Positions 50,240 to 59,473 are shown, numbered from the stretch's first letter. The stretch: 64,000 bases of DNA from Butyricimonas faecalis (GCF_003991565.1 NZ_CP032819.1:1364001-1428000), one strand, 5' to 3'. Program-made: numbers and translations. Notes: generated from the sequence alone by a model not told the origin.

Positions 50240-50566
50240 CTAACCGGAACCGGCAGGACGATCCTTTTTCAGCTTGCGGAAATTACTGAAGTTACGCTCG
50301 ATGAACCGCAGGACGTCCGATTCCCGGTAGAAGGTCTTGTGATAGATCATCTCGTAAGGCAGCTCTCCCGAGGTGCGGTAACGCTGGAGTGTGCGCTTGC
50401 TGATATTGAGCATACGGCACAGGTCGTAATTGTCCAGAAGACGCTCCCCGTCAGGCAGGATGGAAAGCGGTTGCTCCACGTCCCCCGCGCACAGCTTCTC
50501 GATACGTTCCAGCCGTTCCGAGAGCCGCTGCATCCATCCGTCGAAATATTCCTTGTCCAGAAACAT
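50240..50566 (-). CDS. Helix-turn-helix protein, Xis2d/Xis2c-like
   Basis: A 108-residue protein with an N-terminal coil (WMQRLSERLERIEKLCAG), a helix-turn-helix YDLCRMLNISKRTLQRYRTS, then the wing ELPYEMIYHKTFYRESDV and a basic tail. It is the second gene of a leftward pair close to rteC, where CTnDOT has xis2c and xis2d, whose products assist excision. The gap to its partner is 3 bases. The pair at 183-784 has the same order and shape. Confidence 0.7.
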   Translation of the reverse strand: MFLDKEYFDGWMQRLSERLERIEKLCAGDVEQPLSILPDGERLLDNYDLCRMLNISKRTLQRYRTSGELPYEMIYHKTFYRESDVLRFIERNFSNFRKLKKDRPAGSG

Positions 50567-50569
50567 GGC

Positions 50570-50881
50570 CTACTCCTTTGGTTGGTTCTTGCGCCGCACG
50601 GAACGCTCCTTCAGCACACGGCGGATTTCCGTGAGGGAATAATACAGCTTCCGGTTGATGGCCGAATAGGTGATCACGTGATCCGAGCGGAGGCGTTGAA
50701 GGGTACGCCCGCTGATACCCAGGTAACGGCAGACCTGCTCGCCGTCCATCCATTCGTCGTTTATATACTCCTTATTCCATGCACGCCCCTTTTCAGGGAG
50801 AGAGGCGATTGCAGCCTCTATTTTCTCTATACGCCCGACAAGCTCGTTATAGGCTCGCGAACCGATCACTATGATTTTCAT
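50570..50881 (-). CDS. Helix-turn-helix protein, Xis2c/Xis2d-like
   Basis: A 103-residue protein: MKIIVIGSRAYNELVGRIEK as N-terminal helix, a helix-turn-helix VCRYLGISGRTLQRLRSDHV, the wing AINRKLYYSLTEI, and a basic C-terminus. First gene of the pair; similar in plan to the protein at 491-784. In CTnDOT the comparable genes are turned on by RteC, which is encoded next door here. Confidence 0.7.
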   Translation of the reverse strand: MKIIVIGSRAYNELVGRIEKIEAAIASLPEKGRAWNKEYINDEWMDGEQVCRYLGISGRTLQRLRSDHVITYSAINRKLYYSLTEIRRVLKERSVRRKNQPKE

Positions 50882-50905
50882 ACTCCTTTGTTTTTTAGTC
50901 TGTTA

Positions 50906-50937
50906 CAAAGGTCGGGCTTATATGGACAGCTTAAAAC
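50906..50937 (-). promoter_or_regulatory. Candidate RteC-controlled promoter in the 50882-51279 gap
   Basis: On the minus strand GTTT (50934-50937), 20 bases, then GACCTTTG (50906-50913) is a near match to the Bacteroides promoter with a weak first -7 base, as expected for an activated promoter. AGGTCGG occurs at 50909 and 50939 and inverted near 51209, possible operator words. The rest of the gap holds no gene. Confidence 0.35.
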
Positions 50938-51279
50938 GAGGTCGGTACGACTTTTTTTTGATAATTTGCAGTGAACTGATTCTCAACGGTTCATGCGGTG
51001 AAGAAGGCAGTGTTTTTTACCGAAATCCGCGGCCCGTACTCGGTATTTTTATGGGCAGAAATGCGATAGAATACTGTGATTCAACGCTTAACGGTGTTCT
51101 AATCCGGACGGGGCTACAACGGAACACCCGTATCGGCTCCTTATACGGGTGCAAATACGGGCGTTCGGGAAAGTTCCTTTCGAGAGTTACGGGGGAAAAC
51201 CGACCTCGGTTCTTTTGTTATATACAACGCTGATTATCAGTGTTTCTATAAGGAATAGAGTGCTTTACCGGTTCATATT

Positions 51280-52140
51280 CTACTCGGAATTGCCGTTTTT
51301 CTTGTTTCGCTTCCACGTCTGCATACGTTTAAGCAGGGCCTCTTTCGCCTTGTCAAGCCACGGTGTCGGGTTGTTTCGGATTTTCATATCGCAGAATGTC
51401 CTCGAAAGGTTCATGTCGAGGTGTACGTTGAAAGCGTTGGAAATGTAGCTGGCAAGTTGCGTGAGTGGCACATTGCCGAAACAGCCTTTACTGTCGAGCA
51501 GGTAAATAAGTTCCGTCAGATCCGTCTTCGAGTCCTGCCATGTCGGACGCACGTCAGACAATGGCAGAACCATGTTCCGGAGGTTCGTGCTCTCCAGTGA
51601 TTCCAATTCGCCCATAAGATAAACCGACAACATATCGTTGGCCAGGATTTTCGCCACCTTGAAATCCGCGTTTGTCGAAAACTGCGGGTCGAGTTCATAG
51701 TAGAAGGTTTCCAGGTATTGCTCCGTGTCGGTCTGCCCGCGCAGGAAATAGAGGCTGTCCAGGTGTGTAGCGCCGCTGCGGAAATAGCGGATAAAGTCAA
51801 GGCGTTTCTGCGTGTACGCGTTGATGGCCCGAACATGGGCGTCCAGGTACTCCCGTTGTGCCTCGATACTTCCTACCGGACGGTTCATCTCGATATTGTA
51901 GAGCTTGCGGTAATAGATCAGACGGCAAAAAAGACGGGGTTTGATTTCTTTGAAGAACTTTATTTCCTCGTCATCGTTTTGAAAACGGTAGCCGATGATA
52001 TATTGTTTCAAACGGTCGAACGCTTCTCCCAGGACACGTGACGCTTCAAGCGACTTTTTCAACACGTCGGTATCCCGCGATTCGATACGTTCGATACTCC
52101 GCAGGACTTCGCTGTTTAATTTTTCTATAAATGCAATCAT
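51280..52140 (-). CDS. rteC: RteC-type regulator of ICE excision
   Basis: A 286-residue protein with the RteC layout: N-terminal helices with QYIIGYRFQNDDEEIKFFKE, then KPRLFCRLIYYRKLYNIEMN; a middle region DFKVAKILANDMLSVYLMGE; and a C-terminal winged-helix-like domain with LIYLLDSKGCFGNVPLTQLA and KIRNNPTPWLDKAKEALLKR. In CTnDOT RteC is produced on tetracycline induction via RteA/RteB and activates the excision operon. No RteA/RteB genes are present in this window. Confidence 0.85.
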   Translation of the reverse strand: MIAFIEKLNSEVLRSIERIESRDTDVLKKSLEASRVLGEAFDRLKQYIIGYRFQNDDEEIKFFKEIKPRLFCRLIYYRKLYNIEMNRPVGSIEAQREYLDAHVRAINAYTQKRLDFIRYFRSGATHLDSLYFLRGQTDTEQYLETFYYELDPQFSTNADFKVAKILANDMLSVYLMGELESLESTNLRNMVLPLSDVRPTWQDSKTDLTELIYLLDSKGCFGNVPLTQLASYISNAFNVHLDMNLSRTFCDMKIRNNPTPWLDKAKEALLKRMQTWKRNKKNGNSE

Positions 52141-52245
52141 AATCCGTCTTGTTACTTTCGCGTATAAAGTTAGCGAATCGAAAAACCGGCGGATTACGAT
52201 TTTTATCTTTCTCTTCGTTTTTTTATCACGAGGCCGATTTTAATG

Positions 52246-53103
52246 TCAGATCCGGCCTTCCTGGCGGATGGAAGTGGGATTGCTCCCCATATTCCGCTTG
52301 CAAAAGTCCGTAAAGTGGGATTGGGCGGAGAAACCGCACATGTAGGCTATTTCCTGCAACGTGTAGTGTGTCGTCCGCAGCAACTCCCCGATACGTTCGA
52401 TACGGCGCTGACGTAACCACGAGGAGGCCGAGCAGCCGAAAACCCGCTGGAAACGCCGGCGGAAGGTAATCGTGCTGGAATACCCGCAAACCCCGGCGAG
52501 TTCCGTGACGTTATCCGAGGCAAGATAATTCGATTTGACACGGGAGATGAACTCGTAATCGTCCCCCAGGTGCAACAGCTCCTCGAACTCCCCGACATCG
52601 GCGGGAGTGAGATGTTCATAAGAGGCGTCGAGCATTTTCAGCATGACAGCAGCGTTACATTCAACGGGCATACCCAATGTCTTACGGGCTTCACGCAGGT
52701 AATTCTTAAACCGCAGCCGCAGCGTGTCGTGATGCGGGTAGGAACACTGGAACAGAATGGTGCAGACCGTCCGCAGTTCATCGACACAACAGTAGCCGAA
52801 ATACCACGTTACAAGACGCTCGACGTAATGGACGGCATGAAACTCCTCCGAAAGCATCAGAAGAAGCAGGAACGGGGTGAAATCCTGGTATTCCCCCGTT
52901 ATGGGACGGGGTGCTTCGTCAAGCAAGGAGGCAATGTCCCGCATCAGAAGAGAATCTCCCGAGTACGCTTTTATTTGTTCGGAACTGCGGGCATAATCCC
53001 GGTAACGCGATATGACCGCCGACAAAGCATTGAACTTCACGGCGTGAACGCCTTCTATAAAGGAAGGGCGAAGACTGTTGTAAATGGATAAGTCGGTTTG
53101 CAT
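52246..53103 (-). CDS. AraC-family transcriptional regulator
   Basis: A 285-residue protein with a C-terminal pair of helix-turn-helix motifs (about 190-285): NVTELAGVCGYSSTITFRRR, FQRVFGCSASSWLRQRRIER, and LQEIAYMCGFSAQSHFTDFC, with the final GSNPTSIRQ. The N-terminal 180 residues are a ligand or oligomerisation domain of no recognised type. AraC regulators next to rteC occur in RteC-type ICEs without tetQ, where they may take over induction (inferred). Confidence 0.9.
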   Translation of the reverse strand: MQTDLSIYNSLRPSFIEGVHAVKFNALSAVISRYRDYARSSEQIKAYSGDSLLMRDIASLLDEAPRPITGEYQDFTPFLLLLMLSEEFHAVHYVERLVTWYFGYCCVDELRTVCTILFQCSYPHHDTLRLRFKNYLREARKTLGMPVECNAAVMLKMLDASYEHLTPADVGEFEELLHLGDDYEFISRVKSNYLASDNVTELAGVCGYSSTITFRRRFQRVFGCSASSWLRQRRIERIGELLRTTHYTLQEIAYMCGFSAQSHFTDFCKRNMGSNPTSIRQEGRI

Positions 53104-53268
53104 AAGTCATTTCTATAAAACGGAGCCGCATCCCCTTGTTGCCAAAGCTCCGCAAGTCGTTACTTATGAACCGCTTGGAACACGGTACGAATCCTAATTA
53201 CAAATATATCGCATCCGACAATCCGGAACAAATATCAGCAGGCAAAAATGAAAATAAACCTCGTTATT

Positions 53269-53300
53269 TTTGATTTTTACCTGCAATAATATTATATTTG
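53269..53300 (+). promoter_or_regulatory. Strong rightward Bacteroides promoter
   Basis: TTTG (53269-53272), exactly 20 bases, TATATTTG (53293-53300): a perfect match to the Bacteroides consensus. It points to an orphan leader with no complete gene behind it. Confidence 0.7.
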
Positions 53301-53326
53301 CAAACAAATAAGAGTTGTTTGACAGC

Positions 53327-53419
53327 ATGAGAAATATAGTGTATCAAAGCACTTTACCAATTTCTTATCCGTTGCCTATTCTCATGCGAGTTTCTTTTAA
53401 TCTATTTGTAGTCAATTAA
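53327..53419 (+). CDS. Possible 30-codon leader peptide
   Basis: ATG at 53327, TAA at 53417; product MRNIVYQSTLPISYPLP plus 13 residues. The start codon lies in the left arm of a 9-base inverted repeat, GCATGAGAA (53325-53333) / TTCTCATGC (53379-53387), so the leader could fold and hide it. It begins about 20 bases after the expected transcription start. It resembles the leaders that control translation of ICE resistance genes. No gene follows within 770 bases on this strand. Confidence 0.35.
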   Translation: MRNIVYQSTLPISYPLPILMRVSFNLFVVN

Positions 53420-53469
53420 ATACCTTCAGACTACATCAAATATAGAAAAAATCCTGCCAAATACAAAAA

Positions 53470-53498
53470 AGCGGGTAACCGTCACGGCCCTGCTATTT
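53470..53498 (+). terminator. Possible attenuator/terminator after the leader
   Basis: AGCGGG and CCCTGCT pair with one bulge, followed by ATTTTAG. A weak stem 50 bases past the leader stop, plausible as the end of the short transcript. Confidence 0.35.
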
Positions 53499-53618
53499 TA
53501 GTGAAAAATGCAATTTATATTCCCAAAATAGGGACATGAAACACAAAAAAGTTTACCGTGAACCGCCTTTTCACAATGATTCACGGCAAATCCACTTTAT
53601 AAACAATTCATTTAGGCA

Positions 53619-53969
53619 CTTATATACCACTTCACAACGAAATATGAAGTAAACTTTTCCTAAGTAATACACGTTTATCTTCCGTGGCATATTCGATGTT
53701 CTTAGGGATTAAAGACGCATCAAAGACGTATCAAAGACGTTACAAAGACGTTCGGGAACGTCCGCGATATGTCTTCGAGGCGAAATTGATTGGCGCTTGT
53801 CTTGGAAATGGATTCCTTATCCATTGGATTACGAATGGTAAATATTCCTTCTTGCATGTAGGAGTTAACATCTCACAACAAAAGCGTATATAACTACCTA
53901 AAATAATTCTAATTCCTTTGCAGTGATAGTATAAAAAACGAGGTAATTATATACCATTTTACAGCAAAT
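53619..53969. repeat. Imperfect direct repeat near the ICE-chromosome border
   Basis: TTATATACCACTTCACAACG (53619-) and TTATATACCATTTTACAGCA (53948-) match at 18 of 22 positions; looser similarity continues about 20 bases. The 329-base spacing encloses short repeats (AAAGACG, four times at 53708-53750) and no convincing gene. Whether it marks the attachment site is open. Confidence 0.45.
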
Positions 53970-54003
53970 AAGCGCGAACTTTGTCTTTACACTCAAACTC
54001 CTC

Positions 54004-54150
54004 TGTCACTAACCCCTCCAAGGGAGTGTCTAAGAAGTCACTCTTTTAATGACTACCTCCCCTAACCCCTCCTTGCACAGGAGGGGAAACCGCTTGGTAA
54101 TCACCCCTCCCCCATAGCTCAACTCTCCCTCGTTTATAGAGGGAGCACCC
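54004..54150. repeat. CCCCTCC-type intergenic hairpins
   Basis: Two perfect stems: CCCCTCCT/AGGAGGGG (54068-54088) and CTCCCTC/GAGGGAG (54125-54145), with further AACCCCTCC words around. The same type of element recurs at 62758-62778, so this is already host chromosome. Confidence 0.7.
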
Positions 54151-54196
54151 CGAAAGGAGGGAAAGGGTGTTCATGGACTATAAACTTGTATATAAT

Positions 54197-55441
54197 TCAT
54201 TTATTTACAGCCCCGTTACGCACTTCTTCGATAACCATTTCAATTGCCTTCATCGTGGCCTTACCAATATTTCTTTCACGGGTAAACGAGAATACGAACT
54301 TGCGGGCAATCGTTCTTTCCGGTCCGGCAACCCCAATCCACACGGTTCCTACCGGTTTTTCCACCGTACCTCCGGTTGGCCCGGCAATACCGGAAGTAGA
54401 AACGGCATAATCCGTCCCGATTAAACGACGAACTCCTTCTGCCATCTGTCGTACTACAGGTTCACTAACCGCCCCGAATTGTTCTAAAGTTTCAGGACGA
54501 ACTCCCAACACTCGTTCCTTCACGTCATTGGCATACGCCACCACACTTCCCTTGAAGTACGCCGAAGCCCCAGCTATCGACGTGAGCTGAGTCGCAATAT
54601 TTCCACCCGTACAACTTTCTGCCGTGGCAATCGTCTTTCCTTTCAACATCAGTAATTCTCCAAGTTCCCGTTCCGTCCCACCATTCTCTCCTTCCGTATA
54701 ACGTTGTCCTTCAAGAGCCTCTTTCAAGCTATCATAGCGAGCATCCAAGTTAAAAACCTGATCTCCCTTAGCCGTCAGACGCAACTTCACAAATCCCGGC
54801 GACGGCAGGTAAGCTAGGCTGAACCCTTCCGGCAAATGTTCTTCCCATCTCTCCAACAAAAGAGCCAACTCCGATTCCGGGATATCATACACTTTCAACA
54901 TCCTGTAATCCAGATGCAAATGTGGGTACAAACGCTGCAATTCCGGAATCACACGCTGAATCATCAAATCCTCCATCTCAAAAGGAACACCCGGCAGAGA
55001 CACCAATATCTTTCCGTCCCTTTCAAACCACATCCCGGAAGCCGTTCCTTTGCGATTGTATAGCACCTTGGCCGATTCCGGTAAGATAGCCTGACTACGA
55101 TTCCCCTCGTTCATCCTCATTCCCCCGTTCTCCAACAACTTCTCGATCCATCTCAACACCTCTTCATTCATCACCAAGCGTGTATCAAAATATTCTGCCA
55201 ACACCTTTTTCGTCACGTCATCCTTTGTCGGTCCCAATCCCCCGGTCACGATAACCAGTTCCGCCTGTTTCATCGCGTAATCCACCCACCGCCAAATCTC
55301 CTCCCGCTGATCGGCTATAGACAAAACATTCGCCACTTCGGCACCCAAGCGAGTCAATTGCTTTGAAATATATTGTGAATTCGTGTCCAGAATTTGCCCC
55401 AGCAAAATTTCATCCCCGATAGTAATAATAATAGCTTTCAT
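54197..55441 (-). CDS. cinA: CinA-family protein (NMN deamidase / competence-damage protein)
   Basis: A 414-residue protein with an N-terminal MoaB/MogA-like domain (MKAIIITIGDEILLGQILDT, VIVTGGLGPTKDDVTKKVLA, SLPGVPFEM). The C-terminal CinA domain (about 255-410) contains GKTIATAESCTGGNIATQLT and YAVSTSGIAGPTGGT. The C-terminal domain hydrolyses nicotinamide mononucleotide (pyridine nucleotide salvage) in characterised members. It ends in a lone leftward unit behind the M48 protease gene (12 bases). First chromosomal gene right of the element. Confidence 0.9.
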   Translation of the reverse strand: MKAIIITIGDEILLGQILDTNSQYISKQLTRLGAEVANVLSIADQREEIWRWVDYAMKQAELVIVTGGLGPTKDDVTKKVLAEYFDTRLVMNEEVLRWIEKLLENGGMRMNEGNRSQAILPESAKVLYNRKGTASGMWFERDGKILVSLPGVPFEMEDLMIQRVIPELQRLYPHLHLDYRMLKVYDIPESELALLLERWEEHLPEGFSLAYLPSPGFVKLRLTAKGDQVFNLDARYDSLKEALEGQRYTEGENGGTERELGELLMLKGKTIATAESCTGGNIATQLTSIAGASAYFKGSVVAYANDVKERVLGVRPETLEQFGAVSEPVVRQMAEGVRRLIGTDYAVSTSGIAGPTGGTVEKPVGTVWIGVAGPERTIARKFVFSFTRERNIGKATMKAIEMVIEEVRNGAVNK

Positions 55442-55453
55442 TCGTTTATATTT

Positions 55454-56695
55454 TTATTTGTGAATACGTTTTATTGCATCTATCCGTTTCAATAACGATG
55501 GGTGAGAATAATAGATATACTCGTACAAGGGATGGGGCGTCAAGTTACTTAATGACTTCACCGATATTTTCTTCAAACCGGACACCAGATAATCACCCTC
55601 GTAATATCGGGCCGCGAAAGCATCTGCCTCGTACTCGTTACTCCGAGACCACACGTTCATACCGATTCCTAAAATCAAATTCACGGGAGAATACAAAATG
55701 GCAAAAGCGATTAATCCCAACTGGAAGTATGCCCGATCTCCACCCAGTGCCTCTGACAATGCCGCGTTATTCACGCACAAGGAAAACAACCAGAAAAGCA
55801 CCCCCATTTGTATCACGGAAACCACCATAGAACGCAACGTATGCCGTTTCTTGTAATGCCCGACCTCATGAGCCAACACGGCCACAATTTCCTCTTCCGT
55901 CAACTCGTCAATCAGCGTATCATACAACACGACCCGCTTCTTAGGCCCCAGCCCCGTGAAATAAGCATTTGCTTTCGTGGAGCGTTTCGACCCGTCAATC
56001 ACGTATATATTATCCAATTTAAACCCGACTTTTTCCGCAAAATTCTGTATCTTATCCCTCAACGAACCTTCTTGTAAAGGAGTCTGCTTGTTAAACAAAG
56101 GCACGATCAGCTGCGAGTAAAACATGGCCATAAACACGGAAAACAGAGTAACAGCTCCCCAAGCATACAGCCAGAAATAAGTCCCTGCCCACGTGTAGAA
56201 CCACACCACAAGCGCCAATAACACCCCACCCAGCACCAACGAAAGGAACAACTCTTTCACCGCATCCAACCAGTAAACCCGCCTCGTCGTTTTGTTAAAA
56301 CCATACTTTTCCTCTATTCTGAAAGTCGCGTAATAATCAAAAGGTATATCCAACACGGTAGAAGCCACGGAAAGCCCCATCACGAAAAAAATCGTTTGCC
56401 AAACCACACTATCCGTCAGAGAAACCACCCAACTATTATACCACCCGAAACCTCCTGCCACAAGAAATACAATCATCACGCCAAATCCGACCCCGGAACT
56501 CCAACAATCCAACCGCCCATTTTCCCGCTTGTAGGATTGAAAACGACTGTACTCCTTCTCGTCATAAATTCCCTTCAAACTATCAGGTAAGACGGGAGAC
56601 ATGTGTTTGGAATTCAAAGACTCCAATACTCTCTCCAACATGAAATCCAAACACAGGAAAACAACAATGATAGAAAATATAATTTCGGAACTCAT
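55454..56695 (-). CDS. M48-family membrane metalloprotease (CAAX protease 1/Ste24-like)
   Basis: A 413-residue polytopic membrane protein (hydrophobic segments near 5-20, 75-95, 100-120, 155-200, 300-345). The zinc-binding motif is VAVLAHEVGHYKKRH (HEVGH, residues about 281-285), and the third ligand region is NEYEADAFAARYY (E in NEYEAD). It also has the YVIDGSKRSTKANAYFTGLG segment of Ste24/HtpX relatives. Likely cleaves membrane or misfolded proteins at the inner membrane. It shares its direction and probably a transcript with cinA. Confidence 0.9.
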   Translation of the reverse strand: MSSEIIFSIIVVFLCLDFMLERVLESLNSKHMSPVLPDSLKGIYDEKEYSRFQSYKRENGRLDCWSSGVGFGVMIVFLVAGGFGWYNSWVVSLTDSVVWQTIFFVMGLSVASTVLDIPFDYYATFRIEEKYGFNKTTRRVYWLDAVKELFLSLVLGGVLLALVVWFYTWAGTYFWLYAWGAVTLFSVFMAMFYSQLIVPLFNKQTPLQEGSLRDKIQNFAEKVGFKLDNIYVIDGSKRSTKANAYFTGLGPKKRVVLYDTLIDELTEEEIVAVLAHEVGHYKKRHTLRSMVVSVIQMGVLFWLFSLCVNNAALSEALGGDRAYFQLGLIAFAILYSPVNLILGIGMNVWSRSNEYEADAFAARYYEGDYLVSGLKKISVKSLSNLTPHPLYEYIYYSHPSLLKRIDAIKRIHK

Positions 56696-56886
56696 TTTAT
56701 CTGTTTTTAAGATTCATCACCTGCAAAGGTATAATAATAATCGCTTTTCAAATAAAACTTTAACAAAACGGTAAGATAAATTCAATTCTTTTTTACATAT
56801 CTTCGTCCGCTATTGAAAACATTGCACATAAAATGTAGGCACACAAATCTAATAAACGAGATATAATTAATTAAACGAAGAGAACT

Positions 56887-59454
56887 ATGAGGAAAATTTT
56901 ACTCGCGGTTGTCGCCCTGTCATTACTTGCAGGATCCACGGCACAAGCTTTCCCATTCAAGAAAAAAAAGAAAAAAGCGAAAACCGAACAAACCGCAACA
57001 CCTCCTGCACCTAAAGAATCCGCTTTCGACAAGCAAGTGAAAGGAGCTAAACACCTACCGGGTGTTATTGATGCCTATTACACCCCGAAAGGAATTTTAA
57101 TGTGGGCTATCCAAGCTCGTAACTTGGACAAAATTTACTTGATCGCCAACCGTCTTTCTGAAACCAGTGCCCCCACCGATTTCGTGGCAGGTCAGATGAT
57201 CGACGATCCGTTCATGGTACGTTTCTCTACAGATTCCACGAACGTGTACATGCACTCCGTGCTTTGCGAAGACGTGCTAAGAGAAGGTGATCCGATTGCT
57301 CCCTCTTTCAAACGAAACTTCAATGATCCGATCATGAAAACGTTCGAAGTGAAAGCCTCCAAGGGAGACACGTTATTGATCGACGTGACTGCATTCTTCG
57401 GACGAGATGAAAAATGTATTACCCCGATGGCTTCCAGTCCAATGACAGGTAAAAAACCAAGTGCCATGTTCGACCCTTCCGCATCTCGTATAAAAGAGGT
57501 GAAAAACTTCCCCCGCAACATGGAAATCTCCTCTCAAATGAACTACAACGGACAAAACAGCCCTCTTACCCTTGTTGTTCGTCGTTCTGTTGTTGAGTTG
57601 GACAAAGATCCCATGCCCATGCGTTACAAAGACAGACGTGTCGGTTATTTCAGCACTCCCCGGAACTTCTACACGAGCGACAAAGACCGCGTGGAAGATT
57701 TCGAATTCATCCACCGTTGGAGAATCGAGCCAAAAGACATGGCCGCCTACTTGCGCGGAGAACTCGTGGAACCGGTAAAACCGATCGTATTCTACGTGGA
57801 CAACGCTTTCCCTGAAAAATGGAGAGGTGCCGTAAAACAAGGTATCGAGGACTGGAACATCGCTTTCGAAAAAGCAGGTTTCAAAAATGTAGTTATCGCC
57901 AAAGATTACCCGACCGATGATCCTAACTTCGACCCGGACGACATTCGTTATAACTGCGTGCGTTACGCCGTAACACCTACTGCTAATGCAATGGGACCGA
58001 GTTATGTGGACCCTCGTTGCGGTGAGATTCTCGTGGCTGACGTGATTTGGTATCACAACGTGGTTTCTCTTGTACACGACTGGCGTTTCGTTCAGACAGG
58101 AGCCGTTGACCCTCGCGTTCGTACAGAAGTATTCAGCGATGATGTGATGAATGAATCTTTGCGTTACGTGGCATCACACGAAATCGGACACACGTTAGGT
58201 CTGATGCACAACATGGGAGCAAGCTACTCTTTCCCCGTGGACTCTTTGCGCAGCCCGTCGTTCACGAAAAAATACGGAACCACCCCGAGTATCATGGACT
58301 ATGCCCGTAACAACTACGTGGCTCAACCCGGTGACTACGAACGCGGTGTAAACCTAGTTCCGCCCGTTTTAGGAGTATATGACATTTACGCTATCAACTG
58401 GGGTTACCGAATCATTCCGAACGCAAACACCCCGGAAGCCGAAGTGGCAACATTAAACAGCTGGATCGAAGAAAAATCTGACGATCCGATGTATCGTTTT
58501 GGGGCACAGCAATTCCCGCAGACACTTGACCCGACAGACCAGACTGAAGATTTAGGGAATGATCACGTGAAAGCCAATTCACTTTGCATCAAGAACCTCA
58601 AAATCATCATGAGCAACTTGGAACAATGGTGTAGCAAGCCGGGAGCCTCCTACAAAGACATAAAAATGTATTATAATGGAATCCTAAGCCAGTACCAACG
58701 GATGCTCGGTCACGTACTAGCCTACCCCGGTGGTGTTGAATTCTCAGACCTCGTACAAGACGGCAAAGGTGGTGTAGCTAAAAAATACATCCCGAAAGAC
58801 AAACAGCAAGAAGCAATCAAATGGTTAGTAAACGAGGTAACTACCTGCACGAAGTGGTTGATCACGAATGACCTGAGAGAAAAATTGGAATTAAATCCGA
58901 ACATGTATGATAAATTACAATACGCAGTGGTAGGTAAGATCTTCAACGCGGGCACTCTTGGTAGTATATACGAGGGAGAACGTTCCGGTCAAAAAGACGC
59001 TTACAAACTTGATGCTTATGTAAATGACGCTTACAAATTACTCATGGCTCCGACTCTTGCATCCCGTTCACTTTCACACGAAGAAATGAACTTGCAAACA
59101 GCTTTAGTAAGCATTGCCAGCCAACTGAGTGGCCTTCAAGCTGCCCCCGCAGCCGCAGCACCGAAAAGACTTACTTCTATCGATCCGACCGAGGCATTGG
59201 CAACTTTAGAAAACAGCGTAAATAGCCAACATAAACTTTGTAGCCATGCTTCATGTAACCTGGGAGAATATGACTACTTCCGCTTGACAATGAATGCTGC
59301 AACACTTCCTGCATCCGTAGGACGTCCTGCCATGTTATCATTGTTGAAAAAAGTACAAGCTCTTTACAAGGAAAAACGGGGAACTGGAAATGCCACTACC
59401 CGTGCATTCTATGATTACCAAATCATGACTATCGACAAGTTATTCAAAGACTAG
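56887..59454 (+). CDS. Secreted zinc metalloprotease (DUF5117/DUF5118 type)
   Basis: An 855-residue protein with a signal peptide (about 1-21, LAGSTAQA-F). A lysine-rich start (FKKKKKKAK) is followed by a beta-rich DUF5118/DUF5117 region (GVIDAYYTPKGILMWAIQAR). The catalytic motif ASHEIGHTLGLMHNMGAS lies near residue 437 (HExxHxxGxxH, metzincin-like) and is followed by SIMDYARNNYVAQ, where a Met-turn is expected. The DUF4953-like C-terminal part follows. Common in Bacteroidetes as an exported or periplasmic protease; its substrate is unknown. Promoter-like TATCTTCG at about 56803. Confidence 0.85.
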   Translation: MRKILLAVVALSLLAGSTAQAFPFKKKKKKAKTEQTATPPAPKESAFDKQVKGAKHLPGVIDAYYTPKGILMWAIQARNLDKIYLIANRLSETSAPTDFVAGQMIDDPFMVRFSTDSTNVYMHSVLCEDVLREGDPIAPSFKRNFNDPIMKTFEVKASKGDTLLIDVTAFFGRDEKCITPMASSPMTGKKPSAMFDPSASRIKEVKNFPRNMEISSQMNYNGQNSPLTLVVRRSVVELDKDPMPMRYKDRRVGYFSTPRNFYTSDKDRVEDFEFIHRWRIEPKDMAAYLRGELVEPVKPIVFYVDNAFPEKWRGAVKQGIEDWNIAFEKAGFKNVVIAKDYPTDDPNFDPDDIRYNCVRYAVTPTANAMGPSYVDPRCGEILVADVIWYHNVVSLVHDWRFVQTGAVDPRVRTEVFSDDVMNESLRYVASHEIGHTLGLMHNMGASYSFPVDSLRSPSFTKKYGTTPSIMDYARNNYVAQPGDYERGVNLVPPVLGVYDIYAINWGYRIIPNANTPEAEVATLNSWIEEKSDDPMYRFGAQQFPQTLDPTDQTEDLGNDHVKANSLCIKNLKIIMSNLEQWCSKPGASYKDIKMYYNGILSQYQRMLGHVLAYPGGVEFSDLVQDGKGGVAKKYIPKDKQQEAIKWLVNEVTTCTKWLITNDLREKLELNPNMYDKLQYAVVGKIFNAGTLGSIYEGERSGQKDAYKLDAYVNDAYKLLMAPTLASRSLSHEEMNLQTALVSIASQLSGLQAAPAAAAPKRLTSIDPTEALATLENSVNSQHKLCSHASCNLGEYDYFRLTMNAATLPASVGRPAMLSLLKKVQALYKEKRGTGNATTRAFYDYQIMTIDKLFKD

Positions 59455-59473
59455 CCATTAGCCTAATATCCAT

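Noticed and set aside
53293..53301. CTnDOT-type attachment core (GTAnnTTTGC) at TATATTTGC
   Set aside because: The same bases form a perfect promoter -7 box with a correctly spaced TTTG, so a promoter explains them.
53684..53893. 69-codon open frame in the ICE border region
   Set aside because: It is partly made of a short tandem repeat (AAAGACG), has no clear ribosome-binding context and no recognisable domain.
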